The notes: generated from the sequence alone by a model not told the origin. A stretch of 64,000 nt of DNA from Oryzias latipes (GCF_002234675.1 NC_019866.2:9577261-9641260); one strand, 5' to 3'; counted from the first letter of the stretch, positions 24,073-37,776 are shown. Made by a program: numbers and translations.

Positions 24073-24375
24073 CACTAACCAGCCACTTTATTAGGTACAC
24101 CTTGCTAGTACCGGGTCGGAACCCCTTTTACCTTCAAAACTGTCGTAATCGTCGGTGACATAGATTCAACAAGGTGTCTGAAATATTCCTCAGACAGTTC
24201 TGTCCATATTGACATGATAGTGTCACGCAGTTTCTAGCAGATTTGTCGGCTGCACATCCATGATGCCAATCTCAACCCAATGGAACATCCCAAAGATGCT
24301 CCATTGGGTTGAGATCTGGTGACTGTGGAGGCCATTTGAGTCCAGTGAACTCATCCACATGCTCAAGAAATCAAG
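24073..24375 (-). mobile_element. 3' fragment of Tc1-like transposon
   Basis: TA precedes the terminus CACTAACCAGCCACTTTATT then AGGTACACCTTGCTAGTACC. Reading the minus strand, the C-terminal transposase region is recognisable (DLNPMEHLWDV near 24,285), followed by mutated sequence. It carries a 16-bp palindrome at 24,269-24,315. The other terminus is absent. Confidence 0.8.
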
Positions 24376-24399
24376 TACACATTGATATATAGTCAAACT

Positions 24400-26630
24400 A
24401 ATAAATCCAAACAATACATAGAGAATAGTTTGCAAATGTGACAGACATATTTTACACCTACACCCACACAAATGTATTTAGGGGAGTGTGCTTAGGTGAG
24501 TTTGTGTTTACTAGAATGTTCAGTGATGTAATGGAATGTGGAAAGGAAGGTACAAACCAGGATGGAGAAGAAGTTTGAGGAAAATCCATCTCCAGACAAC
24601 CCAACAGCAGCCACAAACAGAGCTGAAGGGTCAACCACAGCAGCTGTCCCGCATAGCAGGATGCTATGGGAATGCAAGCCCCCAGTAAAATTCCAACACC
24701 CATCCAAGCCCCACTACCCTCTTGTGAGGGGCTTTCTTATGTCTGGAGGTTCTGAGCCCCCTCTCCCCTGCTGGTTAACTGATTCATTTCTGTATGTTCC
24801 CACTGAAATCCATTTCCCAGAAACTTTGGAAAGCACGTGTCTCTAAAAAGGCCATCCTGACTCAAATTAATCAAATTACGATTTTAGCATTCGCTCCAGT
24901 GTGAACAATTACTGAAAATCAATTATAACAGGAAATTGCACCAATGATAAAAAAAAGTCAGTGCTTAATGGCTTTGAAAATGTCTGAGGTGTGCAAGAAA
25001 ACCCATTTCTGCAGCTCACGTGGTCAGCTGAAGCTGAGATGGCTTCCAGCCTTCGCTCATGCTTGCTGTCTACACACATTGGGGACCTTCTGATGCCTGC
25101 TGGAAAATATTATCCAGCACTGAAAGCTGAAAAAAACAAACAGCCAGCGGTTTGCATTCCCTTGATGTTGTCTCAGAATTAGCACTCATTGCTGGTTTTC
25201 ACAGGCAAATGTAATCAGCTGAGTGACAGAATCCTGCATGAAAACAGGCTCGGCTTGTTTTTGACATTTCACCCTGTAGTGTTTGGATGTCAACCTTAAC
25301 AGGGATAATTAATCAATTATAGATGTAAGAGGCTTGTTGTCCTCTCCTGGCTCAGATCAGAGGACTCATTTATGAGATTACGAGGCTTTTTTTTTTTTTT
25401 ACCTGGCGTTCTGATGCTGCTTACAGACAAAATGGGGAGATTGCATCCGGGTGGGGGTGTTTAAAATTACCTTGTTAGACTGCCAGTCTGTAGTAATCAT
25501 TTTCCACTGGCTGCACCTGATAAGCACCAGCAGTGTTCCCATGCAGACCCTGTCATATCTCACAAGTGTCATTTCCCTGCATCATTCATCCGCTGAATTC
25601 TTTCCCATGAGGCATTTCATCCGAGCAACTGCGGACAAAAACACAGGGATGAGAGGGTCTGACTGATGTTCGGTAGTAAAGGAAATTGCACCCCCCCCCC
25701 TCATCCAAGCCACTCTTGTATCTGAATGACTGTCATTGAGAGCCCATGGCAGGAAATATGCACACAGAGTGCACCACATTCCTTCACCTTTTTTGGACAC
25801 ATTTGGGTGCAACGCATCCCATAATTATAGTTCATTACTCAAACTAGCAAAGTGCAATAGAAAGCTACTGGCGCTGAATTTTCAACCAAATGAAGCCATA
25901 AGTCCATCCAAAGGTAACATTTCAACTCCTGCATGTTTTTATTCAGATTCATGAATATGATTCCGCTATGGACCAAGCAAAAAAAACTGTGGTTAGAAGA
26001 AAGAACAAAAATCTTTAGAAAAACAGAAACGTGCTCATAAAACACATTTCAACTTCCTTATTGATGCACCCAGTGATGGAGCTTACAATGCAGAGAAAAT
26101 CAGGCCATTCATAGTTACAAAACCAGCAGCCTCTGTAATCTTCCTCTGGTCTGAGCAAGTAAGGTCAAGCTATTTCAAAGAAAACTATGGGAATTCATTC
26201 CACTGAAGGAACAGTCATTAGTTTGTATTGACGACCAAAGTTTCAGAAAGTCAATATATCATGGGAGTCCTGGAAGACAATGCTCATATGCTGCATGATA
26301 AGAATTGATTGCTATGTTTCATTTCATGCTGGTTACACAAATTCCACCAAAGCAATCAGTTTTAGAAGAATTTGAGAATAAAATCCTTTTTCAGGTGGAT
26401 TCTGGTTATTAAGAAGAATCACCTAGTAATATCAATGAAGCTACCAAACAACAAAACAAAGTGTCCAAAATAACTATAGATGAACTTACAAATGTGATTT
26501 TTCTTTTGTTATTTTTAATTTTTCTTTGTAATTTTAACCATATGCTACAAACAAATGTCCATCCTTGACTTTAATTTGTCTGACAAAACAAGATGTGTGC
26601 TTTTTCTGAAATAAAATGTCTATGTCATGA
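24400..26630. other. Spacer, no gene supported
   Basis: The plus-strand frame of 102 codons at 24,538-24,846 is hydrophilic and proline-rich at its end, without a recognisable family, and I do not accept it as a gene. Homopolymer T and C runs sit near 25,388 and 25,691. Confidence 0.4.
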
Positions 26631-26639
26631 AAAGTTTGA

Positions 26640-27057
26640 TCAGTCTGACAGGCTGTGATCTCCCCGTTATCCCACCACATCACACCAGTTCTCCAAATCT
26701 TACACTGGCTTCCCATAAAACAAAGGTTTTTTTGTATCAAGATTCTCCTCATAACCTTCGAAGCACTCCATGACCTGGCTCCACCCTACATTTCTGATCT
26801 TCTTCACATTTCCATTCCCTCCCGAACTCTCCGCTCCATTTCCTCTCTCCAACTCCATCTCCCACCTGCCTGTCTTGCCACAATGGGGGGCAGAGCTTTC
26901 AGTCGCTCCGCCCCCCCAGCTATGGAATTCTCTTCCTCCAGATCTACGCAATACCGACTCGCTGTCACTGTTCAAATCCAAACTCAAGACTCATCTCTTC
27001 AAACAATCATACAGTTAATCCTTTCCGTTAACACAACTATCTATCTATCTATCTATC
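26640..27057 (+). mobile_element. LINE 3' end, frameshifted, with CTAT tail
   Basis: The first frame reads TPVLQILHWLPIKQRFFCIK, then LLITFEALHDLAPPYISDLL and TMGGRAFS. The signature then continues in another frame as PPPQLWNSLPPDLRNTDSLS and FKSKLKTHLFKQSY. Together these are the C-terminal end of an L2/Rex-type LINE polyprotein with a frameshift near 26,900. A (CTAT)n run at about 27,040-27,057 follows as the 3' tail. Confidence 0.85.
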
Positions 27058-27059
27058 TG

Positions 27060-29565
27060 GGACAGTACACAATAAAATCCTCAGCACAATTAGCCCAATT
27101 AACTTTTTTCCCTCTCTTGTTTCCGGACAGATGTTAAAAAAAAAACTAAAAATAACAAATGAAAAGAATGTAAAAAAGCACGTAAAACACCCACAAGTGT
27201 TATGGATCAAATGCAAATGTTGTAAGACCTTAACATTGCAATCAAGACACATGTGACTTTTATAAATGTATATGATGTGAACAAATCCAATAGTTTATAG
27301 TAGAACTAAGGTACGTATTTGTTGCATGACAGCAGGTGAGGGTCCAACAGGTGCATCATAATTCCGCTTTTACAATAATCCCTGCTGCACTTGGCCTGAT
27401 GAACCACAGCGCATCCAGCTGACTGAGCGACCTGTTAACCCATCACATTTCTACCAAAGAATATTCTGTCCTTTGTTGTCGATGCACAGCTCTTCTAATA
27501 AATAACATCCGCCTTCATTTGGAGAATGTCTTTATTGGGGACCAGTGTTTGAGCAAAACAATATTTCACTAACTCTCCCTTTCCGCTGTTTGATAGAGAA
27601 AGTATTATTAGCTTCATAATGATAAATACATCAGTAACAAGCTGCCACTGTGGGTGTGCAAAAGAACATATCGTGTTAGGTGTTGTTTCCATCATTTGTA
27701 ATGTGCATTTATGGCTGAATCTTACATTTACTTTAAATGAATTCAATCTGGAAACAGGAACAAAGCATGCGAGAAAAGGAAATGAAAGCAATTGTTCCAA
27801 AACAGGGCAAGAAAAACAATAGCTGACTGTTCTTACGGGTTAATGGGAAAAGAAATGTCCTGAGGGACATTTATGCAAAGTGTTCGAGGCAGGACGGGGT
27901 GGGAAGGTGCTGTTTCAGCGTAGAAATCTTTTGGAGCTGAGTATTACATTTACCTTGAAGCCTTATGTGGCGTGGAACTATCCCGTGTTCATTAAAACCA
28001 CTTACAGATTCATCATCGGCTAAAATGAAACAGTGTTGACGTTCGGTCAGTATTCTGAGGTCATAAACTCCAACACATTAGTGAAAATAATATATGACAA
28101 CTTTGAGAGTTTTGGATGGAGGCACACCCCCTGTCAGGCTTGAAGGCTTAAGACTGTTTTAATGTGTGTAGAGTTGCTTTTTCAGGTGAGAAAACATGAC
28201 TAATGATGGAGGCTTTCTGCAGCTTATTATGCATCTCAGCTCTGGACAGAACAGCAGAACTCCAGGCAGCTACAGGGACAGTTTACTACAAACTGCACGT
28301 GCTTGAAATTGCAGAGATTTTCCAGTGACTTTTTGAAAAAGGAACTGAAAAAAATGAAAAAAGTTGACTTCAATCTGTTTGTTTATCCAGCAAAACATAT
28401 TTAGCTGTTTGTTGCTGTAGTTGATACAGTCTGACTATGACAAGCTTGCACTTTAGATTTCCGTATATTGAGTACTTTTTTTTAAAGGGTTGGAATAAAC
28501 TCAGAAGTGTGTTCAAACAATTTATGTGATATTATAGAGTAACTACTGCACTTTCTGGGGTTTTCCTTTTCCATCTGTGAGCTTTAGCAAACAGCAGAAG
28601 TCTGCAAAGTTACTGAAGTCTACACCCACGGGGGAAATTCTCAAAGAGTTTCCTCCTTAATGACATTACCACGACATTAATTTGGCGTTCCCTCTGAGGG
28701 TGTAAAGTTGCTCCGTGATGTGAAATGTCCATTTTCAGTTTAGACAGGAGCATGGACCAAAATGATCAATTCTACTCCACATCCCTCTGAAAAAATGTGG
28801 ATCCATCACTCACTGAGCATCTTGTCTTTAATAAAGTCTGTATTTTTTTTTAAAGTAAAAAGAAAATGTTGGAGTTGATTCTGATTATTGTTTAAAATTA
28901 ATTTAAATCAAAGTAGACAGTTTGAATCCAAACCATAGTAGAGCTAATTTGGCATTTCATTCATAATGAAACAAGGCCGTGTTATCTTTAATTAACAACG
29001 ATCAGGGGGGCTTACAGCAAGTCTCTGTCCTTTTTCGTGCACTGCAGCATCATTGCCGACTCTAGTACAAATCAGCAGGGAGAAACAGAATCCGGATGGA
29101 ACAGTTTTGTATGTGTGTCTGCCTGACCCCCATTAAAAATCCTTACTGCGCTGCCCTTGAACAAAACCTTTGGCTCCAATTTTTCCAGTGAAGCTACTCA
29201 GTGACTTCCAGTACACCTGTGGTGTGATTGTGGACAGGTTGTCCTTAGAGTGAGAGTTCAGTTCCTTGATGGATCTCAACTTTAAAACACAAAGGTAAAA
29301 AGTTTGTGTTCAGCTATTCTTTAAAAGCTCTGTGGAAAACAGAAAAATAGTCCCTGAAAAAGAAAGTTGCTGCAAAAAAAAAGAAAACAAGTATGTCAAT
29401 GTTCTACATGAAAACCGCCTGCTGCTTTTTGAAAAATGCTTTCAAAAACTACAAAAGGTCAATCCTTGTTCACTTAGAGTTACAAAATTCAGATAAAAAT
29501 ACATTCTTTCAGTTTAAAAACATACACTTTTATGGAAAGTGGATAAAAAGAGGTCCCCAAGTGTG
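27060..29565. other. Spacer, no gene supported
   Basis: No accepted coding frame. The 101-codon minus-strand frame at 27,495-27,800 lacks any known motif. The region could contain conserved non-coding elements, which cannot be judged from one genome. Confidence 0.4.
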
Positions 29566-29569
29566 TTGA

Positions 29570-29856
29570 CTTTAAAAAACAACTGTTTTATAAATCTTGT
29601 TTTTGGTGTTTTCAACATTTTCTTCTGATGATGGAGAACATGTAGGCCTATTCAGAAAATTAAGATTAAAATTGCATTTCTGAGTATTTCTTTATCTGAA
29701 TTGTTGTAAATCAGGAGCGGATGAAAAATCTAGTTTGAAAAAGATTGTAGTTGTGATGACAGGTGATTTTTGGCTAAAAACAGCATACTTATAATTAAAA
29801 GGACCACTTGGAACGCTTTTACAATGGATCAAAAGATGATTGGACTGAGACTATAA
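29570..29856 (-). mobile_element. TTAA-type MITE copy, reverse and degraded
   Basis: The reverse complement shows the family's blocks: GGATCAAAAGATGATTGG (matching the left terminus region), TGGCTAAAAACAGCAT, AATTGCATTTCTGAGTATTT and TGTTTTTGGTGTTTTCAACA. Both termini are mutated, so the limits are approximate. Confidence 0.7.
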
Positions 29857-29859
29857 GAA

Positions 29860-31100
29860 AAAGAAAGGTAGAAAAAAAGCTGAATTTAATGATACAGTAA
29901 GTATTATCTTGTACTTCTGACATTTATTTGGACAAATGTGACATTTAAAGAACTTATTTTCCACTTTATTTTCCATTTCAAATTCAGAAAAATATATTTG
30001 CAACGCTACAAATGTCTTCAGCTGGTCTATATGGTTTGTACACATGCAGACTTGAAGACGTTTTTGATGGGACATGAAAGTGTTCCAACATTTTGCTTAG
30101 GTGGTGAAAACAAGTATCCTGCTGGAGGAGAAAACCTCTCTGACCACACTGTCACCGCAGCAGCAGAGAGCTGCCAGAGCGCACAGCGCTTAAAGCTGAG
30201 GCCCTCTGCCTGTTTCCAAAGAAACCAGACCCACAAACCAACTTGGAAGGCTCAGACAATTGACTCATGAGAACTGGCCCTATTGATTATCCCCAAAACA
30301 GTTCATCTGCAAATCATTTGTCTATGCCTGCTGGATAAGCAGCGATTAAGTGATTAGATTAAAATTAGCGAACGATGGTTTCTCTTCCAGCTGTTCAGCA
30401 AAAAATAGCTTCTACTGAGAGCTGCATGATGCAATGAGACAAATGCAAGTCATTCATGTGTGAAATCATTAATTAGACCGTGAGACTGGGCGGGTCATTA
30501 ACCATTTCACATCAATTATGTTCAACCCTTTAATCCTCGGATGAAACATCTGCTGTGACATATTGCTGCTTCCACAGATTAAAATCAATACGTAGGTATT
30601 CTTCCGGAATATATATTTTTTACTTGACTGGAATGAAAAGGAATTGACCAAACACTGGATTAAAAAAAAGCTTTGTAATAGATTAGAAAAACATGTTTTC
30701 TTTATTGCAGCTGTTGTTTGATGAGAAAACCACAGTGCAATTCCTCTCCATCAGCAAGAGTCCTCTAAAAACAAACAATCTCAGAAAATGATGCGATTCT
30801 GAGACCCCAGGACAACATCCTCTTTTTAATGCCGAGTATCATCATTATCATTAAAATTCTGTAGGAGGAAGACTTTTTGCTTTCGTTTGGCAGCAGTCCT
30901 CATTAAACTGTTAAACATTTTGTGGGAATAAAAGGGTTTAGCATGTCTTATCAATTAGAAAATGATTGTAAACATGAGATTTGGTGGTATGATGGAGAAG
31001 GACCCAAGGGGCTGACAAGCAGAGACGGGAGGATTCAGTTCAATTAAACTTTCTTCAAACTTAATTGAAGGTAGGGCAGCAAAACAAATGTTTAAAGGAG
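29860..31100. other. Spacer, no gene supported
   Basis: No supportable gene. A 110-codon plus-strand frame at 29,938-30,270 starts inside the MITE-flanking AT-rich sequence and has no domain. Confidence 0.4.
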
Positions 31101-31103
31101 CAA

Positions 31104-31594
31104 ATTGCTCATTGACGCAAATTTCTAATCAGCCAATCATATGGCTATAGGCATGTAGGTCTGCTGCAGTTCATTTTTCTTCCATCAGAATGAGGAAGAA
31201 AAAAGGATTCAAGTGACTTTGAACGTAGCACGGCTGTTGGTGCCAGAGGGGCTGGTATTTCAGACACTGCTGATCTACTGGGGTTTTCATGCACAACCAT
31301 ATCTAGGGTTTACAGAAAATGATCTAAAAAAGAAAAAAGAACTAGTGAGTGGCAGTTTTGTGGGTGGAAATAAATGCCTTGTTGATGTCAGAGGTGAGAT
31401 TGGCTTCACAGTTGTGCAGCCGACAAATCTGCAGCAACTGCGTGACGCTATCATGACAATATGGATCAAACTCTCAGAAATGTTTCCAGTACCTTATTGA
31501 ATCTATGCTAACAAGGATTAAGGCAGTTCTGAAGGTAAACAGGGGGTCCAACCCGGTACTAGCAAGAAGTACCTAATAAAGTGGCCGGTTGGTG
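31104..31594 (+). mobile_element. Internally deleted Tc1-like transposon
   Basis: The right terminus AGTACCTAATAAAGTGGCC then GGTTGGTG is followed by TA (31,595-31,596). The N-terminal transposase region is readable in part (resembling LLIYWGFHAQPYLGF in shifted frames), and then the sequence joins directly to the C-terminal region VQPTNLQQLRDAIMTIW. The central catalytic part is missing and the left terminus is eroded. It belongs to the same family as the copies at 15,235 and 24,073. Confidence 0.85.
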
Positions 31595-31685
31595 TATATA
31601 GTCTTGTTGGTACATCTTATTTTTGCTGTCACTGTTGTTGTTCACCTTTCAGCATATCCCTTCAGCCATTGATTTTCATAGGTGG

Positions 31686-31925
31686 TTTGGCATAGATTTT
31701 CACTCCGGATGCCCTTCCTGACACAATCTCGTACTTTATCCAGGCTGGGTAACCGGCGCAGGGTTGAGCCCCCTTTTGGCTACATTGTTAGACAGAAGCA
31801 CAAAGGGTCTTGCCTGAAGGGAAGGGACCCTTGCGCGAAGGGACACTGGATGAAGCTCAAAAGCTGGTTTTCCATGTGCCAGTTCTGCATTTAACCAACT
31901 GAGCCATCCAGCTGCTTATCTTTGC
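31686..31925. repeat. Dispersed repeat, SINE/LINE-derived
   Basis: CCGGATGCCCTTCCTGACAC then AATCTCGTACTTTATCCAGG, and the closing AACTGAGCCATCCAGCTGC, are phrases typical of a common fish repeat ending in a tRNA-like module. An open frame of 70 codons inside is incidental. Confidence 0.55.
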
Positions 31926-31929
31926 TGTC

Positions 31930-34900
31930 ACTATGAGACCAAAAGATAAATAAATATAAATGAAGCTGATCCTCAAACCTGCCGATCAAGACTCATTATC
32001 ATCCTCACATAAGGTCTTTAGGACGTCATCTCTGCTGGCTTCAGTTCTTTTTATATGAGAATCCCCGTCCTGGCAGGATGTGAAGGCTTCAGCAGTCCAA
32101 AGTAGAGGGAGGAGGCACGTAAGCTTAGATCCACAAGAGACCTTAACAGAGAGGTCTGGCTCCCACTCCCACCCACAAGCTTTTCCATAAAGTAAAGTTT
32201 ATTCTCTCAACTGTCTTTGGTCCAAGTCAAGGATCGATGCTTCTCCCGCACGGCGAGAAGCTGGCAGAGTCCTCCATTAAGGAAAATCTCCAAGCCACAA
32301 GTCAGTTTATTTTTCTTTTTAAGTATAATTTCACAGACATTTGGTTCCTGTTGCACCCTTTTTCCCCACTTAGAACATACAAAATGACGGTGTGAGGTGC
32401 TTTTGTAGCAATTTTGACTTTTAGGAGATAAGAACTTGCTGTGGATGGCACAGGAGAAGCTGATATTTGTAAAAGCTGGTTGATATCTGACAGAAAAAAG
32501 GCTCAGAGAGGTTCAACTGAAATAATGAGTTTTTTATCAGGTAAATGTTGCCTATCAACTTCTTAGAATATGGATTATTTAGTTCTGATCAAATTACGGT
32601 GCAATCTAACTGTTCCTATTACAAAATATTTTTACAAAATTCGATTTTTAGACTCACACACACAACAATGATTAAAATAAACAAAGCTGCCCACAAATGC
32701 AACTTTGTGCTTCTAAGAGACGTAGATTAATACTTTTTAACAGATTTCTTTTTCTTTTTCCCAAAAATAACTGAAAACCTTTGTAAATTTGACACATTTG
32801 AGTCAACATGGAGTGCCCAAGGGAATAAACTATCAAGGCTTGGATTCAAACCATCATCTAGCAGTTGGCTTCTTTACCCTCTTAACCAAAACTGCCTGTC
32901 AAAGCGTGTTATAACCTGTGAAACAGACACATTTTTCTCTGAAAAAAATCCCCCTTAAATTAAATCAAGGCAACATGTTTGTCCTCTCAGTGACTCTTAC
33001 GCCAGCATGCACACTCACAGCTACAAATGTTAACAGCAGCATTGTGCTGTTGTTTGATGTTTTTTATCTAAAAGAAAATGAAAGGCAAAAATGACAGCTT
33101 CAAAATGCCAGAAGTAAATAATTGTAGGACTTGATGTTCAATGTACTTTAGTTATAACTTTATAAGAGTTCACCCGAGTAATATTTATCAAGCTAAAAAA
33201 AAACAGAAAGGCAAATCTTTGAAATGACATTTAAACTCCATTAATTCACTTTCAAATATGGCTTTAAATGTGAACCCGTTAAAAAAAGAAAAACGCACAT
33301 AAAAGCTCAACGTCTTAACTGCAGTTGTGTGGTTGACTTTTCAATGAAAGCTTTTCATTAAAGCAGAGGAAATGACACGTGGTAATGATCATTCCAATGC
33401 CTGTCCTTTGCATTTTGCTGTTGCACGTTTCGCTGTAGAACGGAAATAGATAGCTGCCTTAAAGTAATTTAGGGAAACATATTCCTATACATGTCAAATC
33501 ACTTAGAGACAGAGCTGAAAATTATTTACTCTGTGTCAAAATGCAAATAACATAGTTTAAAAAATTAGCATACAAATTTAAACATTTTCTTTCTAGATAA
33601 AATTAAAACAAGAGGACTTCATCCTGCTTTGGAACAGGACAAACAATGTATTTGAAAGATCACAAATAAAATTAAATCTGTGCTGACAACGCAATGTATG
33701 TGCATACATCTATACAGGGCTTATAGCAGGTAAACCAAAATGTAAATATGAAAACAGTGAATAGGTGCTCCTCCTATACAATGCATTATCTGCCATTACA
33801 GACCCGTGTCATCACGCTGCCCTTCCTGCATGCTCCATAACAGCTGCAGATAACTGCCTCAATTAATCGAATTTTTGCACAGGTTTAACAGGGTTATATA
33901 ACCTCTCCATTATCTGTAAGCAGCTTAAAAGCCCCACTGTATCTCAAAAACACCTATTTTCTATTCAAAGGGCTTCTTTAGACAGATTCATGCCAAAACA
34001 CATGAATCTTTGGGGGCACATCTGCCTTTCAGCAGGTTGAACTTTCTCCAGATATTAGCATTTTACATTAGCATCAAACACAGAGCTGTCAGAAGTCATG
34101 ACTCGCTCATCGACTCTGATTTAGGAAGTGAAGAAACCAGTAGACGTGGAAAAAACATTAGAGTGACCGTTTAAGCTAGGTATGATGGATTGTGCAACAT
34201 TCAAGAAGGAAATACTTGGAGAAATAATGCCTGGAAGAATATTTATTAACGTGAAGCCAGAAACCCACACGCACAAAACCGCAATTTAGATGTGATTTCT
34301 GCTGACCGTCCTCATGAGAGTGCAGTCGTTGAAATCAAACGCTCTTATTTTGTAGTGTGTATACTAGGAGTTCTGGGATTTATACATTAATGAGAGAAAA
34401 GTTCAATCAGAACTGTGCTGGTGTTGAGAGAAAAATTAGGCCACTTATTAACAAAGGCAACTAATTGTTTTTAGGTGTAACACTGTCCCCCAGAGGGCAA
34501 AGAAGGTCATGTTAGACAGAAGTGTCACTTCAAAAGGAAGTGTCCTGTAATATTACAGCATGACTCATTTAGTTTATTAATCATTTAAAAACTTTTTATT
34601 TTTATTAAATCAAACCTATAGAAGCTATATTGTGACCAATCTTGATGATCAAGGGCTGTTAAAGTAACTCTGATTAGTCAAGCAGAGCTTTTAGTTTGCT
34701 AAATGCTGCCTCAGCTCCTAAAAGAATACAAAGGGCTGTGTAAAGGACGAGGAGTTTGGCTGCTGGGACTAACCCAGGGCACTAATCTAATCTAATTATG
34801 ATTCAGTGGTGATATCTTGGACCAAAAGATGCAAAAACCTCACATCCTTGTGCTATTAAGAGTCAGGTCGGCATCCTCAGCACCTTGTAAAATGCCTTCA

Positions 34901-37095
34901 GGCCAAGCTTTGCCCTTCCAGAGAAACATCCTCTGCAATAAAACAAAAGGAACACAAGAGACGAACCAAGTCGAGTCATTTTCAATGGAGCCAAAATGTA
35001 AAACGCTCACAGCAACTGTCAAAGATCTTCACAATCATCTATCTAAGATGTGCCATGGGGTTTCCTTCTTGTTAAGAGACAACATCTTCATCCATCTTGT
35101 CTTCAAACTCTCTACATTTTTGAAACGATGCATTCATTCTAGTTGCCAGAAGATCAGTAAAGTACATGGCAGCTGCTGCTACTCTTTTCCATTGACCTGA
35201 GTGTTGGTTTTCAATGAAAACACAGAAGAATGAACAAACACAAACTCACACTAAACCACATTGGAAGGCTTTCAAAATAGAAGCCTTGGATTAAATTCAT
35301 AGAAGTTGTCCGAAAGTTTGAGATTAGACAGAAAAATCCCATGTAAATTCTTTGGGCTTCCTTCTAGCTTAAGTTTAAATAGTCTAGGGAAATAAGTCTG
35401 TGGATGACAAATTTGACGACTCTGACGAAGACGGAAGACGTCAGACAAAACAAGGTCCAAAAACCCGTGTCTGATTACAGAAGAAACAACAAGTCAGCAA
35501 ATTTGTGAATGGCTGGACTGTTAACTTAAATGATTTGAGACACTTTGAGACTGAAAAAGTGGGATTAAAGACTACTTTTTAACAAAAATCAATATTTTTT
35601 AATATTGCACTTCAAAAAAGAAGAGACCGCATCCATCAAAAAAAGAGGAAATAATGAATATGATTCAGCTTTTAATGTGACTTTATACAAAAAAGTCTCA
35701 TCCATGTGAGAGTGCAACAGATGGCAGGTGACAACATGTCATGTACAAAAAACCCTTCATCTCATGAGTTTAATTAGAATTTATTAATAATGATTTGAAC
35801 ATCAAGTGTTTGACTCAGAATTGTGGCACAGCCTCCCTGAGCAGATAAAAAGAGGTTGTATCAGAAAATACCATAGGAGATATACAAAAGTGACTACACG
35901 GTGACTTTAATGAAAAAGAAAAGAACACAAAAAAGCCAAAAATGAGTAACTGCTTGTTTCTATGTTTCCATTTTCAAAAGAAAAACGTATATCTTGCGGG
36001 AAAGTGTGCTTTTTTTGAATTCAGTAAAATTATGTGCAAACAAACCAAAAAAATTAAGTCAAGGATTAACTGTAAATCGGATGTGAAAGCTGAGAGAAGA
36101 GTTTGTTGATACATGCAGCAGTCTCTGCAGGACTGAAGAAAGGCAGTGTCTGCACCTTACTCTTATAACTTCTTCACAAACTTAAAAAAAAAACCTTTAC
36201 TGCCCAACAAAAACCTGTGCACTTCTATCTAAAGCCAGTGAACCTGCTGCAAAAGCATGTGCTTATTTTGTCATTTAATTCCAGTTAAAGCACAGAGCAC
36301 ACTTTAAAGGAATACACAGGTCAGGAGGAGATTTTTTTAACACGACTTCTGCAGATAAACAGGATAATCCTTTTGATACTGCATGTGCCATTCGTTTTAT
36401 GGATTCATGAATTTTTATTCCATTTAATATTTGAAAAAAATAATTACCTCTATGGCAATCAAGTCTTCCCTCCAAACATATAACAGTCCATCAAGCACAC
36501 AAAGCAGAACTGGAGAACAAAGACGGTCACAAAATGTGCTTCTTTGTATGAAAAGAACCAAATTGTGGACAATTATGAGACACGATGAATTCCCCTTTTC
36601 ACGTGTTCCTACTTTCCCTGAAGTTCTGCAGACAGTTTGACGTCATTCTGTATTTTGAGACAATTGACACATTCCAGGAGCAATAGTTATCAAAGTGATT
36701 ATCTCATTTCAAATTGTTCAAATCTGGAGGTACGGCGTACATAAAAAAATTACAGTTGCCCCCTTTTGTGAGGAAATAATTACTCTGTTTTTTATGAATT
36801 TGTTGCAGAAGGTCATCACTCACTGGACCAGAGAGTCCCACCTGCAAAACTTTGCTCAAAAACCTTGTTCAGCGATCCTTTTTTTCAAATAAGATTTTGT
36901 TTCAAACATGTTAATAATTAATATATATGACACATACTTATTGATAACTATAGTAGTAAAAACAACAGCAACAATAATGATACTGGTGCAAAATATTGAG
37001 TATTTCATACATGCAAAATATATGTTTTAAACTTTTGAATATTTTTACATTGTTTTTGTTCAAACCCCAGACTATTTCTAATTTTGGTATTGGTA
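31930..37095. other. Long spacer, no gene supported
   Basis: The largest open frame is 127 codons on the plus strand (34,817-35,200). It is cysteine- and serine-rich near its end but has no recognisable family, no codon bias and no splice context, so I leave it uncalled. The rest is AT-rich unique-looking sequence. Confidence 0.4.
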
Positions 37096-37776
37096 ATTAC
37101 AGTTTTTCTCCATTGGTTTGGCTCATTTCTTGAAACAGAAATTACATTCTCAAAACTCTAAGATCATTTACCAAAACAGTCTTAAGGTTTAGCACAACAC
37201 AATTGCTCACTTGCAAAATCTAACATATCTCCCAAAACTGTTCACTCATGCTTCAAAACTAGATTCCTTTCCCATGTAAAGAGTCAGTGCCATCAAAATG
37301 GCAAAGATCCTTCTCAATTGCTTTGGCTCATTTCTTGCTCAGACCGGACGTTCTCAACACTCTTGGTGCTTTTGTCAAAATAAATGTGGATGGTTCAGCA
37401 CAACGCCATGGTTCACCTGCAAAAGCTCATATCTCTCCCAAAACAATTCACTCATGTGTCAAAACTAAATTTCCTTCTCATTGAAACAGTCAGTGCCCCC
37501 AAAACACTTTGTCCCTTTGGCATTGTGTAGGCACTGCAAGTCAAATGTTTAAATGTTTTGTCACTACAGCAGAGGACCATTGAAATATCCCTCATGTCCA
37601 CCTTTCAGTCTTAGCTTAGTCCTTCAACAATGGTTTCTCTACTGTTTTTGTATAGCTAACAGAATACAATTTTGTATAAAACTCAGAAAAAGAAAAAGGA
37701 TTTTAGGGTAAGAGCTGCCTCTTAGGTTTAACAACACACATTGCACTCATATTGCCAAGGAAATTCTGACCATTAT

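Noticed and set aside
24538-24846. 102-codon plus-strand open frame
   Set aside because: Hydrophilic, no family match, and competing minus-strand frames of similar length. No supporting signal.
31213-31500. 95-codon open frame as a host gene
   Set aside because: It spans the deletion junction of a Tc1 element; its C-terminal part is transposase.
34817-35200. 127-codon plus-strand open frame
   Set aside because: No recognisable domain, no coding-like codon use, no splice or promoter context, and opposite-strand frames of similar quality overlap it.
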